From Arsukibacterium tuosuense (lineage in GTDB: Bacteria; Pseudomonadota; Gammaproteobacteria; Enterobacterales; Alteromonadaceae): a stretch of 64,000 nucleotides of DNA. Made by a program: the position numbers and the translations under genes. The notes below the pieces were generated by a model. It did not search any database, was not told the DNA's origin, and saw nothing but the letters and a program-made list of their open reading frames with translations. This document shows positions 51,271 through 60,431 of the stretch, in pieces. Positions within the stretch are counted from its first letter, which is position 1, and each line of letters opens with the position of its first letter. The stretch covers positions 124,001-188,000 of the forward strand of contig NZ_OBEB01000008.1 of NCBI RefSeq assembly GCF_900215315.1, read 5' to 3'.

Positions 51271-52899
51271 ATGGTCAATATACGAGCGGCAAACTCCTCT
51301 TTATCTGTTGGCAAAAAGCTTTTTATCAGCTTCGGCGTATTAAGCGTGCTGATGCTGGTGGTGGCCGTTGTTGTGCAGCTGGCGCAGCTGGCAATGAACG
51401 ATGCCAGGGCTGCCGCGGCAGCAAAAAGAAACCTGGCGGTGTTGCAGCTGGAAAAAGAAATTGATCATTTAGTGTGGGTTAATCAGCTGGCCAACAGTTT
51501 ATTGCTGAACCAGCCTTTTCCGGGTCAGCTAGATCCCCATCAATGTGCATTTGGCCGCTGGTATGATGATTTTATGCTGTCTGACACCTATAAAAACGGC
51601 AGCACTGAGCTGCGCCAGGCACTGGATGCTATCGCCTTACCTCATCAGCAACTGCACCAGAGTGCCCGGCAAATAAGCGCTGGCCAGGACGCGCAACGTT
51701 TCAGTGTTTATCAGCAGGATACATTGCCGGCCCTTGGCAAGGTGCAACAGTCTTTGCAGACAGTGCATGCTATTTTTCAACAAGAGCGCAATGCCATCAT
51801 CGCCAGAGCCGAAGTGACAGATCGTAATGCTATGCGCCTGGTCTGGGCGGCGATGGTGCTGACAATCATTGCTGCAATTTTATCCGGTTTGTGGTTGCGC
51901 CGGGTTGTGTCATTGCCAATGAAAGCACTTACGCAGCATGCGGAGCAGATTGCTGCTGGTAACCTTGCACAGCCTCCATTAACCGTAAACAGCACCGACG
52001 AGGTCGGGTTAGCGTCATCTGCCTTTAATACCATGCAACAGCAACTACATAACCTGATCCGGAATTTGCTGGATAAATCAGACAAAGTGGCGGAGAGCTC
52101 GGCGCGGGTATCCGATATCACCAGCCGTACCGATATTGATTTGCAACGCCAGGCGGCAGAAATAGAGCAACTGGCGACAGCAATGAATGAAATGGCGGCG
52201 ACAATTGCAGAGGTCGCCAGGCATGCCCAGAATACCTCAGATGCGACCGGACAGTCTGAGCAGTATGCCCAGCAAGGACAATTGAAAGTGCGTTCGGTTA
52301 TAAATGCCATTAACGAGATTGCCAGAGAGGTGGATAATGCTTCCGGTACTATTCAGACCGTCCAGCAGGAAAGCCAGAATATTGGTGCCATCCTGGACAC
52401 TATTCAGGCTATTGCCGAGCAAACAAACTTACTGGCACTCAATGCTGCAATAGAAGCGGCCAGAGCCGGTGAGCAGGGGCGGGGTTTTGCCGTGGTAGCA
52501 GATGAAGTGCGTACCCTTGCTGCCAGAACACAAACCTCTACTACTGAGATCAAAAATCTGATTGATCGACTGCAGCAAAGTGCGGCAAATGCGGTAAAAA
52601 CCATGGATGCTGGCGTCGACAAAGCGAAGCGGGGTGTGGCGATGGCAGATGAGGCCGGCGAGGCGCTAACCGATATTATGCAATCGGTAAGTACAATCAG
52701 TGATATGACGCTGCAAATTGCCAGTGCCACTGAAGAGCAAAGTAGCGTAGTGAAAGAAATGGACCAGAATCTGTTGCGGGTAAACAGTTTAACCGTAGAA
52801 ACCAAGCAGCGTTCACAGGAAGCCGACGCCACATCAGCTGAGTTAGAGCGAATGGCTGAGCAATTACGTGATGAAAGCCGTCGTTTTCGGATCAGTTAA
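51271..52899 (+). CDS. Methyl-accepting chemotaxis protein with a CZB-like periplasmic sensor
   Basis: 542 aa. Helix 1 at about 18-40; periplasmic helical domain with [26 protein letters not shown] and a later HQQLHQS, the His/Cys pattern of chemoreceptor zinc-binding (CZB) domains; helix 2 at about 195-215; HAMP; then the MCP signalling hairpin with [20 protein letters not shown]. No C-terminal CheR pentapeptide. CZB sensors respond to zinc, hypochlorite or thiol oxidants. It is divergent from sqr. Confidence 0.88.
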   Translation: MVNIRAANSSLSVGKKLFISFGVLSVLMLVVAVVVQLAQLAMNDARAAAAAKRNLAVLQLEKEIDHLVWVNQLANSLLLNQPFPGQLDPHQCAFGRWYDDFMLSDTYKNGSTELRQALDAIALPHQQLHQSARQISAGQDAQRFSVYQQDTLPALGKVQQSLQTVHAIFQQERNAIIARAEVTDRNAMRLVWAAMVLTIIAAILSGLWLRRVVSLPMKALTQHAEQIAAGNLAQPPLTVNSTDEVGLASSAFNTMQQQLHNLIRNLLDKSDKVAESSARVSDITSRTDIDLQRQAAEIEQLATAMNEMAATIAEVARHAQNTSDATGQSEQYAQQGQLKVRSVINAINEIAREVDNASGTIQTVQQESQNIGAILDTIQAIAEQTNLLALNAAIEAARAGEQGRGFAVVADEVRTLAARTQTSTTEIKNLIDRLQQSAANAVKTMDAGVDKAKRGVAMADEAGEALTDIMQSVSTISDMTLQIASATEEQSSVVKEMDQNLLRVNSLTVETKQRSQEADATSAELERMAEQLRDESRRFRIS

Positions 52900-52920
52900 T
52901 TTTTTATGCTAAAACCGTTA

Positions 52921-52951
52921 CTCAGGGCCGGCCACTTAGCCGGACCCTGAG
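52921..52951. terminator. Hairpin between convergent genes
   Basis: CTCAGGG/CCCTGAG with inner CCGGC/GCCGG makes a long stem between the chemoreceptor and the DUF2892 gene. It has no T-run, so it is only a candidate terminator for either strand. Confidence 0.45.
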
Positions 52952-52968
52952 CAATCAACATATTGCGC

Positions 52969-53154
52969 TTATATTTTACAGGTCTTCATCCCCAGCACGC
53001 TATACAGCGGGCAAAAGTTAAATAAGCCTGTCAGCAAAGGCACTACGCCTATCCAGCCCCATAAACCAACAGTACCGGTTGCTGCCAGGGCAATTAACAC
53101 TACGCCGGCAATAATCCGCACCACTTTATCGATCCCACCAACATTTTTTTTCAT
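52969..53154 (-). CDS. Small DUF2892 (YgaP-transmembrane-domain-like) protein
   Basis: 61 aa. It starts MKKNVGGIDKVVRIIAGVVL, the invariant DUF2892 opening, then two membrane helices and GLFNFCPLYSVLGMKTCKI with two cysteines. In YgaP this domain is fused to a rhodanese; free copies are common beside sulfur-metabolism genes, as here beside sqr and the rhodanese. Exact role unknown. Confidence 0.9.
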   Translation of the reverse strand: MKKNVGGIDKVVRIIAGVVLIALAATGTVGLWGWIGVVPLLTGLFNFCPLYSVLGMKTCKI

Positions 53155-53241
53155 ATGCTACCCTATAAATTAGTTACTCCTTATTGAGGATAGTCGGGCT
53201 TACGCTTAATAGCGACTATGCAATTGGTACTAAAGCTGATC

Positions 53242-53258
53242 TGCGTCAATATGTCGCA
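53242..53258 (+). promoter_or_regulatory. RegA-type site upstream of cydA
   Basis: TGCGTCAATATGTCGCA holds GCGTC-N5-GTCGC, one base off the perfect palindrome at 41697. It lies 82 bp before the cydA ATG. RegA/PrrA control of cyd genes is known in other bacteria. Confidence 0.7.
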
Positions 53259-53339
53259 TTGTTATATAAGAAAATTATAAATTACTATTGTTATACTATC
53301 ACTACCAATTATTGGTTATTGCTTTATTCAGGAGTAGAT

Positions 53340-54740
53340 ATGGAACTCGACCCGCTATTGCTCTCACGCATTCAGTTTGCGTTTGTGGTGTGTTTTCACG
53401 CCATTTTTCCGGTTTTTACCATTGGCCTGGCCAGCTTTATTGCTGTGCTGGAGGCGCTGTCGTTTAAAACCGGTAACCCTTTATGGCAAAAATTATCGAA
53501 ATTCTGGATCCAGGTGTTTGCCGTGGTATTCGGTATGGGCGTGGTATCGGGCATCGTAATGTCATTCCAGTTTGGTACTAACTGGAGTAACTTTTCTTAT
53601 GCAACCGCTAACTTCCTGGGGCCGGTACTCAGTTATGAAGTGGTAACGGCGTTTTTCCTGGAAGCGGCATTTTTAGGAGTGCTGCTGTTTGGCCGCGATA
53701 AAGTGCCGCAGGGTGTGCACTTATTTGCTGCCATTATGGTGGCGCTGGGTACCTTTATTTCCTCCTTCTGGATTTTGTCGGCTAACTCGTTAATGCAAAC
53801 CCCGGATGGCCTGGAGTTGCGTAACGGCATGTATCATGTGGTGTCATGGGCCGATGCGCTGTTTACCGCGTCGTTTGCCTACCGCTTTATTCATATGGCG
53901 CTGGCATCATTTTTAACGGCAGCCCTGGTAGTTGCCGGGGTAAGTGCCTGGTTTATCCTGCAAAAACGTGAATTCGCCACTAACCGCAAAGCCTTGTCGA
54001 TTGCGCTGTGGATGTTGTTAATTCTGGCGCCGTTGCAGGTGGTCGTCGGTGATTTTCACGGTTTAAATACCTTAAAACATCAGCCGATGAAAGTAGCGGC
54101 AATGGAAGGTAACTGGGAAACAGGTACTGGTGTGCCACTTATCCTGTTTGCTATTCCGGATCAGCAGGCGCAAACCAATCATTTTGAACTGTCAGTACCA
54201 AAGCTGGCCAGCTATGTGCTAACCCACGACTGGGACGGCGAAGTGCCGGGCTTAAACGAAGTGGCGCCAGAGATGCAACCGCCGGTGTTTATTGTGTTCT
54301 GGTCGTTCCGCATTATGGTAGCCATGGGGCTATTAATGGTGGTGTTTGCTATCTGGGGCTTGCTGTTGCGTTACAAAGGCAAATATCAGCATAGCCGCAG
54401 CTTTTTACAAGGCCTGCGCCTGATGAGCTTAAGCCCCTTTATTGCGGTGCTGGCAGGATGGGTGGTAACAGAATCAGGCCGGGCGCCCTGGTTAATTTAC
54501 GAGCAGATGACCCACGCCGAGGGCTTAACGCCGTCCCTGACCGGCGGTATGGCGTTGTTTACCCTGATTGGCTACATCGTGGTATATGCGCTGGTATTCA
54601 GTGCCGGGGTGTATTACCTGCTGAAAGTATTTCGCGGTGGTATTGAAAAAGCCAACCGACCGCACGAGCAGCAAGAGTTTGAACGTCCGAAGCGGCCTTT
54701 TTCTGCCGCCCATGCCAGCCTGGAAGAGGGAGACAACTAA
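53340..54740 (+). CDS. cydA: Cytochrome bd oxidase subunit I, short Q-loop (CIO-like)
   Basis: 466 aa from ATG 53340 (AGGAG before it); an upstream frame to 53184 is non-coding. Haem and quinol residues: His20 (CFHAIFP), EAAFLG in the fourth helix region, and GWVVTESGRAPW (the GWxxxExGRxPW signature). The Q-loop is short, as in cyanide-insensitive CioA. It reduces O2 with quinol and is resistant to sulfide, which fits the surrounding sulfide oxidation genes. Its stop overlaps the cydB ATG. Confidence 0.93.
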   Translation: MELDPLLLSRIQFAFVVCFHAIFPVFTIGLASFIAVLEALSFKTGNPLWQKLSKFWIQVFAVVFGMGVVSGIVMSFQFGTNWSNFSYATANFLGPVLSYEVVTAFFLEAAFLGVLLFGRDKVPQGVHLFAAIMVALGTFISSFWILSANSLMQTPDGLELRNGMYHVVSWADALFTASFAYRFIHMALASFLTAALVVAGVSAWFILQKREFATNRKALSIALWMLLILAPLQVVVGDFHGLNTLKHQPMKVAAMEGNWETGTGVPLILFAIPDQQAQTNHFELSVPKLASYVLTHDWDGEVPGLNEVAPEMQPPVFIVFWSFRIMVAMGLLMVVFAIWGLLLRYKGKYQHSRSFLQGLRLMSLSPFIAVLAGWVVTESGRAPWLIYEQMTHAEGLTPSLTGGMALFTLIGYIVVYALVFSAGVYYLLKVFRGGIEKANRPHEQQEFERPKRPFSAAHASLEEGDN

Positions 54741-55741
54741 TGGAACAGCCATTTGATTTAACGTTAATCTGGGCCGGTATTATTGCCTTTGGGGTAATGA
54801 TGTATGTGCTAATGGATGGTTTCGATTTGGGCCAGGGCATCTTGTTCCCGTTTGCCCCGGACGAGCATCACCGCGATGTCATGATGAATTCGGTCGCGCC
54901 GGTATGGGACGGCAATGAAACCTGGTTGGTGCTCGGTGGTGCCGGCCTGCTGGCGGCCTTCCCGCTGGTGTACTCAGTGTTTTTACCGGCCTTGTACATC
55001 GGGGTGTTTTTACTGCTGGCGGGCTTGATTTTCCGCGGTGTCGCGTTTGAGTTTCGCTTTAAAGCGAAAACCTCAAAGTACCTGTGGAACTGGGCCTTTG
55101 CCGGCGGCTCGACTGTGGCTGCTTTTGCCCAGGGCGCCGTTGTTGGTGCTTACATTCAGGGCTTTGAGACCGAGAACTTCCGTTATGTTGGTGGGGCGCT
55201 GGACTGGTTAACCCCGTTTACCGTGATCACCGGGCTGGGGCTGGTAGCCGGTTACGCGCTGTTAGGCGCCACCTGGCTGATTATGAAATCAGAAGGTGAA
55301 GTGCAGCAGTGGGCATACAAGCTGGCGCCACGTTTATTGTTAATGGTGCTGGTGGTGTTTGCCATTATCAGTGTCTACACCCCCTTTGTTGACCCCTATG
55401 TCAAAGAACGCTGGTTCAGCGGCTTCAGTGCCATCTGGTTATTGCCGGTGCTGGCGTTGTATTGTGCTTTCACTATTTTCAAATCCTTGCGAAAAGGCCA
55501 GGAAGGCATGCCGTTTGTCGCCACCATGGGTTTGTTTCTGTTTACTTACTTAGGTTTGTTAGCCAGCAAATGGCCTTATATGGTGCCGCCAAATTACACG
55601 CTGTACGATGCCGCATCAGCATTTGAATCGCAGTTATTCCTGCTGCTGGGCTTCCTGTTTGTGATACCAATAGTGCTGGCCTATACCGCCTGGACTTACT
55701 GGATTTTCAGAGGCAAGGTTAAAGCAGGTGGTTATCATTAA
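54740..55741 (+). CDS. cydB: Cytochrome bd oxidase subunit II
   Basis: 333 aa, TAATG overlap with cydA. The CydB start pattern WAGIIAFGVMMYVLMDGFDL, GNETWLVLGGAGLLAAFP, and eight to nine helices. It forms the heterodimer with CydA. A CydX-like micropeptide is not seen in the 5-bp gap before cydD. Confidence 0.93.
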   Translation: MEQPFDLTLIWAGIIAFGVMMYVLMDGFDLGQGILFPFAPDEHHRDVMMNSVAPVWDGNETWLVLGGAGLLAAFPLVYSVFLPALYIGVFLLLAGLIFRGVAFEFRFKAKTSKYLWNWAFAGGSTVAAFAQGAVVGAYIQGFETENFRYVGGALDWLTPFTVITGLGLVAGYALLGATWLIMKSEGEVQQWAYKLAPRLLLMVLVVFAIISVYTPFVDPYVKERWFSGFSAIWLLPVLALYCAFTIFKSLRKGQEGMPFVATMGLFLFTYLGLLASKWPYMVPPNYTLYDAASAFESQLFLLLGFLFVIPIVLAYTAWTYWIFRGKVKAGGYH

Positions 55742-55746
55742 CTGTT

Positions 55747-57489
55747 ATGCCTGGTATGGCCGCTATGGCTGCTGAATTCAGCAGTGGGCCAGAGCTGCTG
55801 CGCTTTCTCAGCCAGCAGCAACAGCACAGGCTGCGGCTGGCCGTAGCCTGCGGTGCCCTGGCGACAGCATGCTTAATTGCGCAGTGGTATTTGCTGTGTA
55901 CCTTGCTGTTTCAGGGGCTGCTGGCCACACCGGGTTTAACGCTATCGCCTGTGCTGCTGGCGGCGTTAGTGGCCGTGATGTTACTGCGCTTGGGGTTGCT
56001 GCGCGCCCAGGAGGTACTGGCCAGCAATGCCAGCACCACTGGCCGTCAGGCGCTGCGCCGGGCCTTGCTGCAAAGCTGGCAGCATCGTCCGGTGTATCAG
56101 CTGGCACAGCAATCACCTGCCGCACTGGCCAGCCAGTGGCTAGAAGATGTTGACGCCTTCGATGGCTACTTAGCCCGTTACTGGCCACAGCAATATTTAA
56201 CGGTGCTGGCGCCGTTGCTGATCCTGCTGGCGGTACTTTATACCGATTGGCTGGCCGGCTTGCTGTTGCTATGCAGTGCGCCGTTGATCCCGTTGTTTAT
56301 GGCACTGGTTGGCATGGGGGCTGAACAGCTTAATCAGCGGCATTTCTTATTGCGCCAGCGTCTGGCCGGCCATTTTTTAGACCGGATTCGCCAGCTTGCC
56401 ACCATTAAACGGCTGCAGGCTGTGGCCGCCAGCCGGGCTGAAGTGGCCAGCCGCAGTGATCAGTACCGCCAGGTGGTGATGCGCACCCTTAAAGTGGCGT
56501 TTTTATCCTCAGCGGTGCTGGAGTTTTTCAGCAGCGTGGCCATTGCCAGTGTTGCGCTGTATATCGGCTTTGGTTTGTTAGGGGCAATTAACTGGGGCCC
56601 GGCGGCGGGGCTAACCTTGTTTTCCGGCTTATTTATTCTGTTGCTGGCGCCGGAATTTTTTCAGCCGCTGCGCAGTTTTGCCCAGTTTTATCATGACAAA
56701 GCATCTGCGCTGGCCGCGGCTAACCAGTTAGCGCCACTGCTTAGCCGCAGTGACTTTCAACCTGCTGCAGCAGATACGGCAACCACCACAACACCGGCAG
56801 CACCAGTTGTTCAGCAACTGCTGATTAGTCAGCTAGCCGTTGGCTATCCGGGGGCGGCCCGGCTGCAGGCCGGTTTAAACGCCAGGCTGCACACCGGCCA
56901 GTGTTTACTGATCAGTGGCAGCTCGGGGCTGGGTAAAACCACTATTTTGCAGACGCTGGCAGGCCTGTTGCCTGCCTGCAGCGGCAGTGCCCGCTTAAAC
57001 CAGCAGCCGCTGGCGACTCAGGTTATGGCTTACCTGCCACAGCAGCCGTGGCTGATTGCCGGCAGCTGGGCTGATAACCTGCGCTTGCTGGCGCCGGAGG
57101 CAACAGAGCCGCAAATGCGCCAGGTGCTCAGTGAGCTTGGCCTGGCTGAGCTGGTAGCAGAAAGCGGTTTATACCGCCAGATAGGCGAGCAGGGCCAGGG
57201 GCTATCCGGTGGCCAGCTGCAACGGGTGCAACTGGCCAGAGTGTTATTAGCACCAACGGCGGTGGTATTGCTGGATGAACCTACTGCCAGCTTAGATAAC
57301 CAGAGCCGGGATATTGTCATTAATGTGCTGCGCCAGCTAAAGCCGAAAACCATGCTGATTATCGTCAGCCACGATCCGGCGCTGCAGGCGCTGGCTGATC
57401 AACATTGGCAGCTTACTGCTGCAACCAAAGACGCCACGCCCGGATTAACTGCAGCGCCAGCATTAGAGCAGGTGCAGCATGAAGCCTGA
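55747..57489 (+). CDS. cydD: CydD: ABC exporter subunit for cytochrome bd assembly
   Basis: 580 aa. Six-helix exporter domain (about 25-325), then ATPase with Walker A GSSGLGKTT, signature LSGGQLQRVQLARVLL, and Walker B VVLLDEPTASLD. CydDC exports reduced glutathione/cysteine or handles haem; it is required to assemble cytochrome bd. It lies 5 bp after cydB and overlaps cydC by 11 nt, so cydABDC is one operon. Confidence 0.92.
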   Translation: MPGMAAMAAEFSSGPELLRFLSQQQQHRLRLAVACGALATACLIAQWYLLCTLLFQGLLATPGLTLSPVLLAALVAVMLLRLGLLRAQEVLASNASTTGRQALRRALLQSWQHRPVYQLAQQSPAALASQWLEDVDAFDGYLARYWPQQYLTVLAPLLILLAVLYTDWLAGLLLLCSAPLIPLFMALVGMGAEQLNQRHFLLRQRLAGHFLDRIRQLATIKRLQAVAASRAEVASRSDQYRQVVMRTLKVAFLSSAVLEFFSSVAIASVALYIGFGLLGAINWGPAAGLTLFSGLFILLLAPEFFQPLRSFAQFYHDKASALAAANQLAPLLSRSDFQPAAADTATTTTPAAPVVQQLLISQLAVGYPGAARLQAGLNARLHTGQCLLISGSSGLGKTTILQTLAGLLPACSGSARLNQQPLATQVMAYLPQQPWLIAGSWADNLRLLAPEATEPQMRQVLSELGLAELVAESGLYRQIGEQGQGLSGGQLQRVQLARVLLAPTAVVLLDEPTASLDNQSRDIVINVLRQLKPKTMLIIVSHDPALQALADQHWQLTAATKDATPGLTAAPALEQVQHEA

Positions 57490-59209
57490 AGTCGTAACCA
57501 ACAATTCAGCCACTGCCAAGCGTCAGACCAAAGCTGGTGCGCTGGCCTTCTGGAGTAAAAAACTGCTATGGCAGCAGCGCCGGCGCATAGGCATCGGTGC
57601 ACTGCTGGCCTTTGCCACGGCTGCTTTTGGCCTGGCATTGCTGGGCTTGTCGGGCTGGTTTATTACCGCGACCGCGCTGGCCGGGATCAGTGTCGCGGCA
57701 GGGGCGATGCTGGCGCTGGATGTGTATTTGCCCGGCAGTGGTATCCGCTTTTTCGCGCTGGGCCGCACCGTCAGCCGGTATCTGGAGCGGCTGTACAATC
57801 ACGATTCAGTGCTGCGGCAACTGGCACTGGTGCGCCAGCAGTTGTTTCAGGGGCTGGCCAGCCTCAGCCCGACGGCAATGGCCCGGCAAACCAATGCCGA
57901 CTGGCTCAGCCGGCTGACAGCAGATCTGGAAAGCCTGGATAACCTGCTATTGCGCTTGCTGTTACCGCCGCTGTCCGCGCTACTGAGCTTACTGCTGCTA
58001 AGCGCCGTGATCAGTATCTGGTCCGGGCCGGCGGCCTTGTTATTGCTGCTGTTATGCCTGGTCGGCTGTGGCATTATCTTTAGCTTGTTAATCCGCTATC
58101 AGCAGCCGCTTAGTCAGCAACTGGCGGCAGAGTTTAATCAGGCCAGGCTTGCGGTCATTAACTATTTGCAGGGGCTGCCTGAGTTAACCGCGGCCCGCTT
58201 GCAGGCGCATCAGCAGCAGGCATTGCTGCAGTTCAGCCACACACTTGGCCAGCTGCAGCAGCAGATCGCCCGCCAGCAGGCTAATGCCCAGCTGGCGGTG
58301 AATGCTCTGCACAGTGTGCAGGTGGTATTGGCAGCATTGCTGGCTTTAGCGGGCTTTAACGCGGGTTTGCTAAATGCGCCGGTCGCCGTGATGCTGGTGC
58401 TGGCGGTATTTGCCCTGGGCGAATTATTGCAGTTACTGCCCGGCCAGCTAAGCCAGCTGGGTAAAACCCGGTTTGCCGCCGGCCGGCTTTATCCGCTGGC
58501 GCAGCAGCTACCAGCCGTTGCTGCGCCCGTGGCTTTGCCCGCAACGCCCTGGCATCATCTGCAATTAACAGTGGCGGCACATCCCCGGCTGCCGGCCAGT
58601 CAGGCCGTGCCATTGCAACTGGATTTCAGCACTGAGCAACCCTGGTGGCTGGTTAGTGGCCGCTCGGGAAGTGGTAAATCGACCCTGGCCGGCTTGCTGC
58701 TGGCCGAAACCCTGGCAGAGGCGGCAAGCGCTGGCGCCCGTTGTCACTACAGTATCGATCAGCAGCAGGTAACGGCAGCGGCTGAGTCAGCCATGCAGCA
58801 ACATAGTGTCTGCCTTAGCCAACAGAATAGTGTACTGGCCGACAGCCTGTATGCCAATTTAACCCTGGGGCTGGCTGATATCAGCGATGCGCGGCTGTGG
58901 CAGGTACTGGCACAGGTTGAACTGGCTGACTGGGCCCTGGGTTTACCACAGGGCCTGGATAGCTGGCTGGGCGACACCGGCCAGCAGCTGTCGGGCGGCC
59001 AGGCCAGACGGCTGTGTCTGGCCCGGTTATTATTGCGCTCACCACAACTGGTGGTGCTGGACGAACCTTTTAATGGCCTCGATGACGCCATGGCAGCGCG
59101 TCTATGGGCCAATATCCAGCCGTGGCTGGCCGGTAAATTTGTTTTAGTGTTATTGCACCAGGCCCCGGCTTTTCTCAGCAGCCGGCAGTGGCAGCAGCTA
59201 ACACTTTAA
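57479..59209 (+). CDS. cydC: CydC: ABC exporter subunit for cytochrome bd assembly
   Basis: 576 aa, overlapping cydD. Exporter domain (about 30-330) with GIRFFALGRTVSRYLERLYN, a strongly conserved CydC segment. ATPase: Walker A GRSGSGKST, signature LSGGQARRLCLARLLL, Walker B LVVLDEPFNGLD, and switch His in VLLHQAP. It heterodimerises with CydD. Confidence 0.92.
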   Translation: MKPEVVTNNSATAKRQTKAGALAFWSKKLLWQQRRRIGIGALLAFATAAFGLALLGLSGWFITATALAGISVAAGAMLALDVYLPGSGIRFFALGRTVSRYLERLYNHDSVLRQLALVRQQLFQGLASLSPTAMARQTNADWLSRLTADLESLDNLLLRLLLPPLSALLSLLLLSAVISIWSGPAALLLLLLCLVGCGIIFSLLIRYQQPLSQQLAAEFNQARLAVINYLQGLPELTAARLQAHQQQALLQFSHTLGQLQQQIARQQANAQLAVNALHSVQVVLAALLALAGFNAGLLNAPVAVMLVLAVFALGELLQLLPGQLSQLGKTRFAAGRLYPLAQQLPAVAAPVALPATPWHHLQLTVAAHPRLPASQAVPLQLDFSTEQPWWLVSGRSGSGKSTLAGLLLAETLAEAASAGARCHYSIDQQQVTAAAESAMQQHSVCLSQQNSVLADSLYANLTLGLADISDARLWQVLAQVELADWALGLPQGLDSWLGDTGQQLSGGQARRLCLARLLLRSPQLVVLDEPFNGLDDAMAARLWANIQPWLAGKFVLVLLHQAPAFLSSRQWQQLTL

Positions 59210-59262
59210 GAGCCTGGCCTGGCTAAAAGCTGATATCGCTAAATTAGAGAAGGAGTGCCACT

Positions 59263-59838
59263 ATGAAGAAACTATTGATGGCCGGTTTACTGGCAGCCAG
59301 TTGCTTTACTGGCATCACAGCGTGGGCGCAGGATTTAACCAAAAGTAAATTAGGGCTCTATGTTAACGCAGTTGAAGCCTACCAGATGCTGCAGCAACAG
59401 CCCGATGCCATTCTGGTCGATGTGCGCGACCCGGTCGAAATTAAATTCACCGGTTTTGCCACCCCGACCAAAATTCATGTGCCCTGGCAGCTTACCGATA
59501 CCGGGAACTGGAGTGAGCAAAGCCAAAGCTGGCCAATGCGGCCGAACCCGGATTTTGACCAGCAGCTGCTTAGCCGCCTGGCCGCCCTGGGCGCCGGTAA
59601 AAATACCCCCATTATCATCATGTGCCGCAGCGGTGCCACCCGCAGTGCGCCGGCTGTCGACCGATTAGCCGAATATGGTTACAGCAATGTCTGGTCTGTC
59701 ACTGACGGCTTTGAAGGTAACACCCTGAAACAAGGGCCGTCGCAAGGCGTACGGGCAGTAGATGGCTGGCGCAACTCCGGCCTGCCCTGGAGTTACCGGG
59801 TGCCGGCCGCCGTGGCCTGGCAAGCCCCTGCTAACTAA
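59263..59838 (+). CDS. Periplasmic rhodanese (sulfurtransferase)
   Basis: 191 aa with a signal peptide (MKKLLMAGLLAASCFTGITA, cut near WAQ). The rhodanese domain starts VDVRDPVEIKFTG and has the active loop MCRSGATRSAP with Cys121. A C-terminal WRNSGLPWSYR is common to periplasmic rhodaneses. It transfers sulfane sulfur outside the cytoplasm. It follows cydC after 53 bp. Confidence 0.9.
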   Translation: MKKLLMAGLLAASCFTGITAWAQDLTKSKLGLYVNAVEAYQMLQQQPDAILVDVRDPVEIKFTGFATPTKIHVPWQLTDTGNWSEQSQSWPMRPNPDFDQQLLSRLAALGAGKNTPIIIMCRSGATRSAPAVDRLAEYGYSNVWSVTDGFEGNTLKQGPSQGVRAVDGWRNSGLPWSYRVPAAVAWQAPAN

Positions 59839-59873
59839 CCTTAAAATTTTGTTATCAACCGGAGTGAATCACT

Positions 59874-60314
59874 ATGCTTAATCGTTTAACTGGCATTAAA
59901 AAACTGGCTGTTGTTTTGGTCAGCCTGGGGGCAACCTATAGCGCAGCGGCGCAGGCGGAACAACAGGTGCTGATTAATCTGGCCAGCGGCTCAGCACAGA
60001 CTCAGGGCATGGCGATGGTGCTGGCCGGTCAGATGCAACAGCAGGGCGCCAAAGTGTCGGTGTTGTTGTGTGACAGTGCCGCCGATCTGGCATTGCAACA
60101 GCCGTCTGGTGAGCTGTTAAAACCGATGAACGCCACACCGGCGCAGTTACTGGCCAAGTTGCGCCAGGGCGGTGCTAAGGTGCAGGTCTGTGCCTTGTAT
60201 CTGCCCAATAAAGGGCTGCCGGCAACCAGCCTGGCCGAAGGTATCAGCGCGGCGCGGCCTGATGATATTGCCGGCCTGATGTTATCGCCTGAGGTAAAGG
60301 TTTTCAGCTTTTAA
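59874..60314 (+). CDS. Exported DsrE-family protein
   Basis: 146 aa with a signal peptide (about 28 residues, SAAAQAEQ). DsrE fold: VLINLASGSAQTQGMAMVLA and VLLCDSAADLAL, and a conserved Cys in KVQVCALYLPNKG, the sulfur-carrier position. It follows the rhodanese by 36 bp and probably accepts persulfide sulfur from it. Confidence 0.85.
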   Translation: MLNRLTGIKKLAVVLVSLGATYSAAAQAEQQVLINLASGSAQTQGMAMVLAGQMQQQGAKVSVLLCDSAADLALQQPSGELLKPMNATPAQLLAKLRQGGAKVQVCALYLPNKGLPATSLAEGISAARPDDIAGLMLSPEVKVFSF

Positions 60315-60360
60315 GTGGTTTTATTGATGAACTTAATCAGTTAAAGTTATTTCAAATCGT

Positions 60361-60385
60361 TATAAGCTTATACTATATTAGTATA
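60361..60385 (+). promoter_or_regulatory. Operator of the persulfide dioxygenase gene
   Basis: TATAAGCTTATA (60361-60372) overlaps TATACTATATTAGTATA (60369-60385), a 17-bp perfect palindrome. The left 13 bases and the geometry repeat before the peroxiredoxin gene. It is 47 bp before the ATG. The half TTATACTAT also occurs upstream of cydA (about 53,315). Confidence 0.7.
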
Positions 60386-60431
60386 CACTTATTTTTAGGT
60401 GATTTAGTAACACATTTGGGGAGCAACCATT

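Noticed and set aside
53184..53339. An N-terminal extension of CydA from 53184
   Set aside because: It would add 52 non-conserved residues and translate the RegA site; the AGGAG-preceded ATG at 53340 starts the conserved protein.
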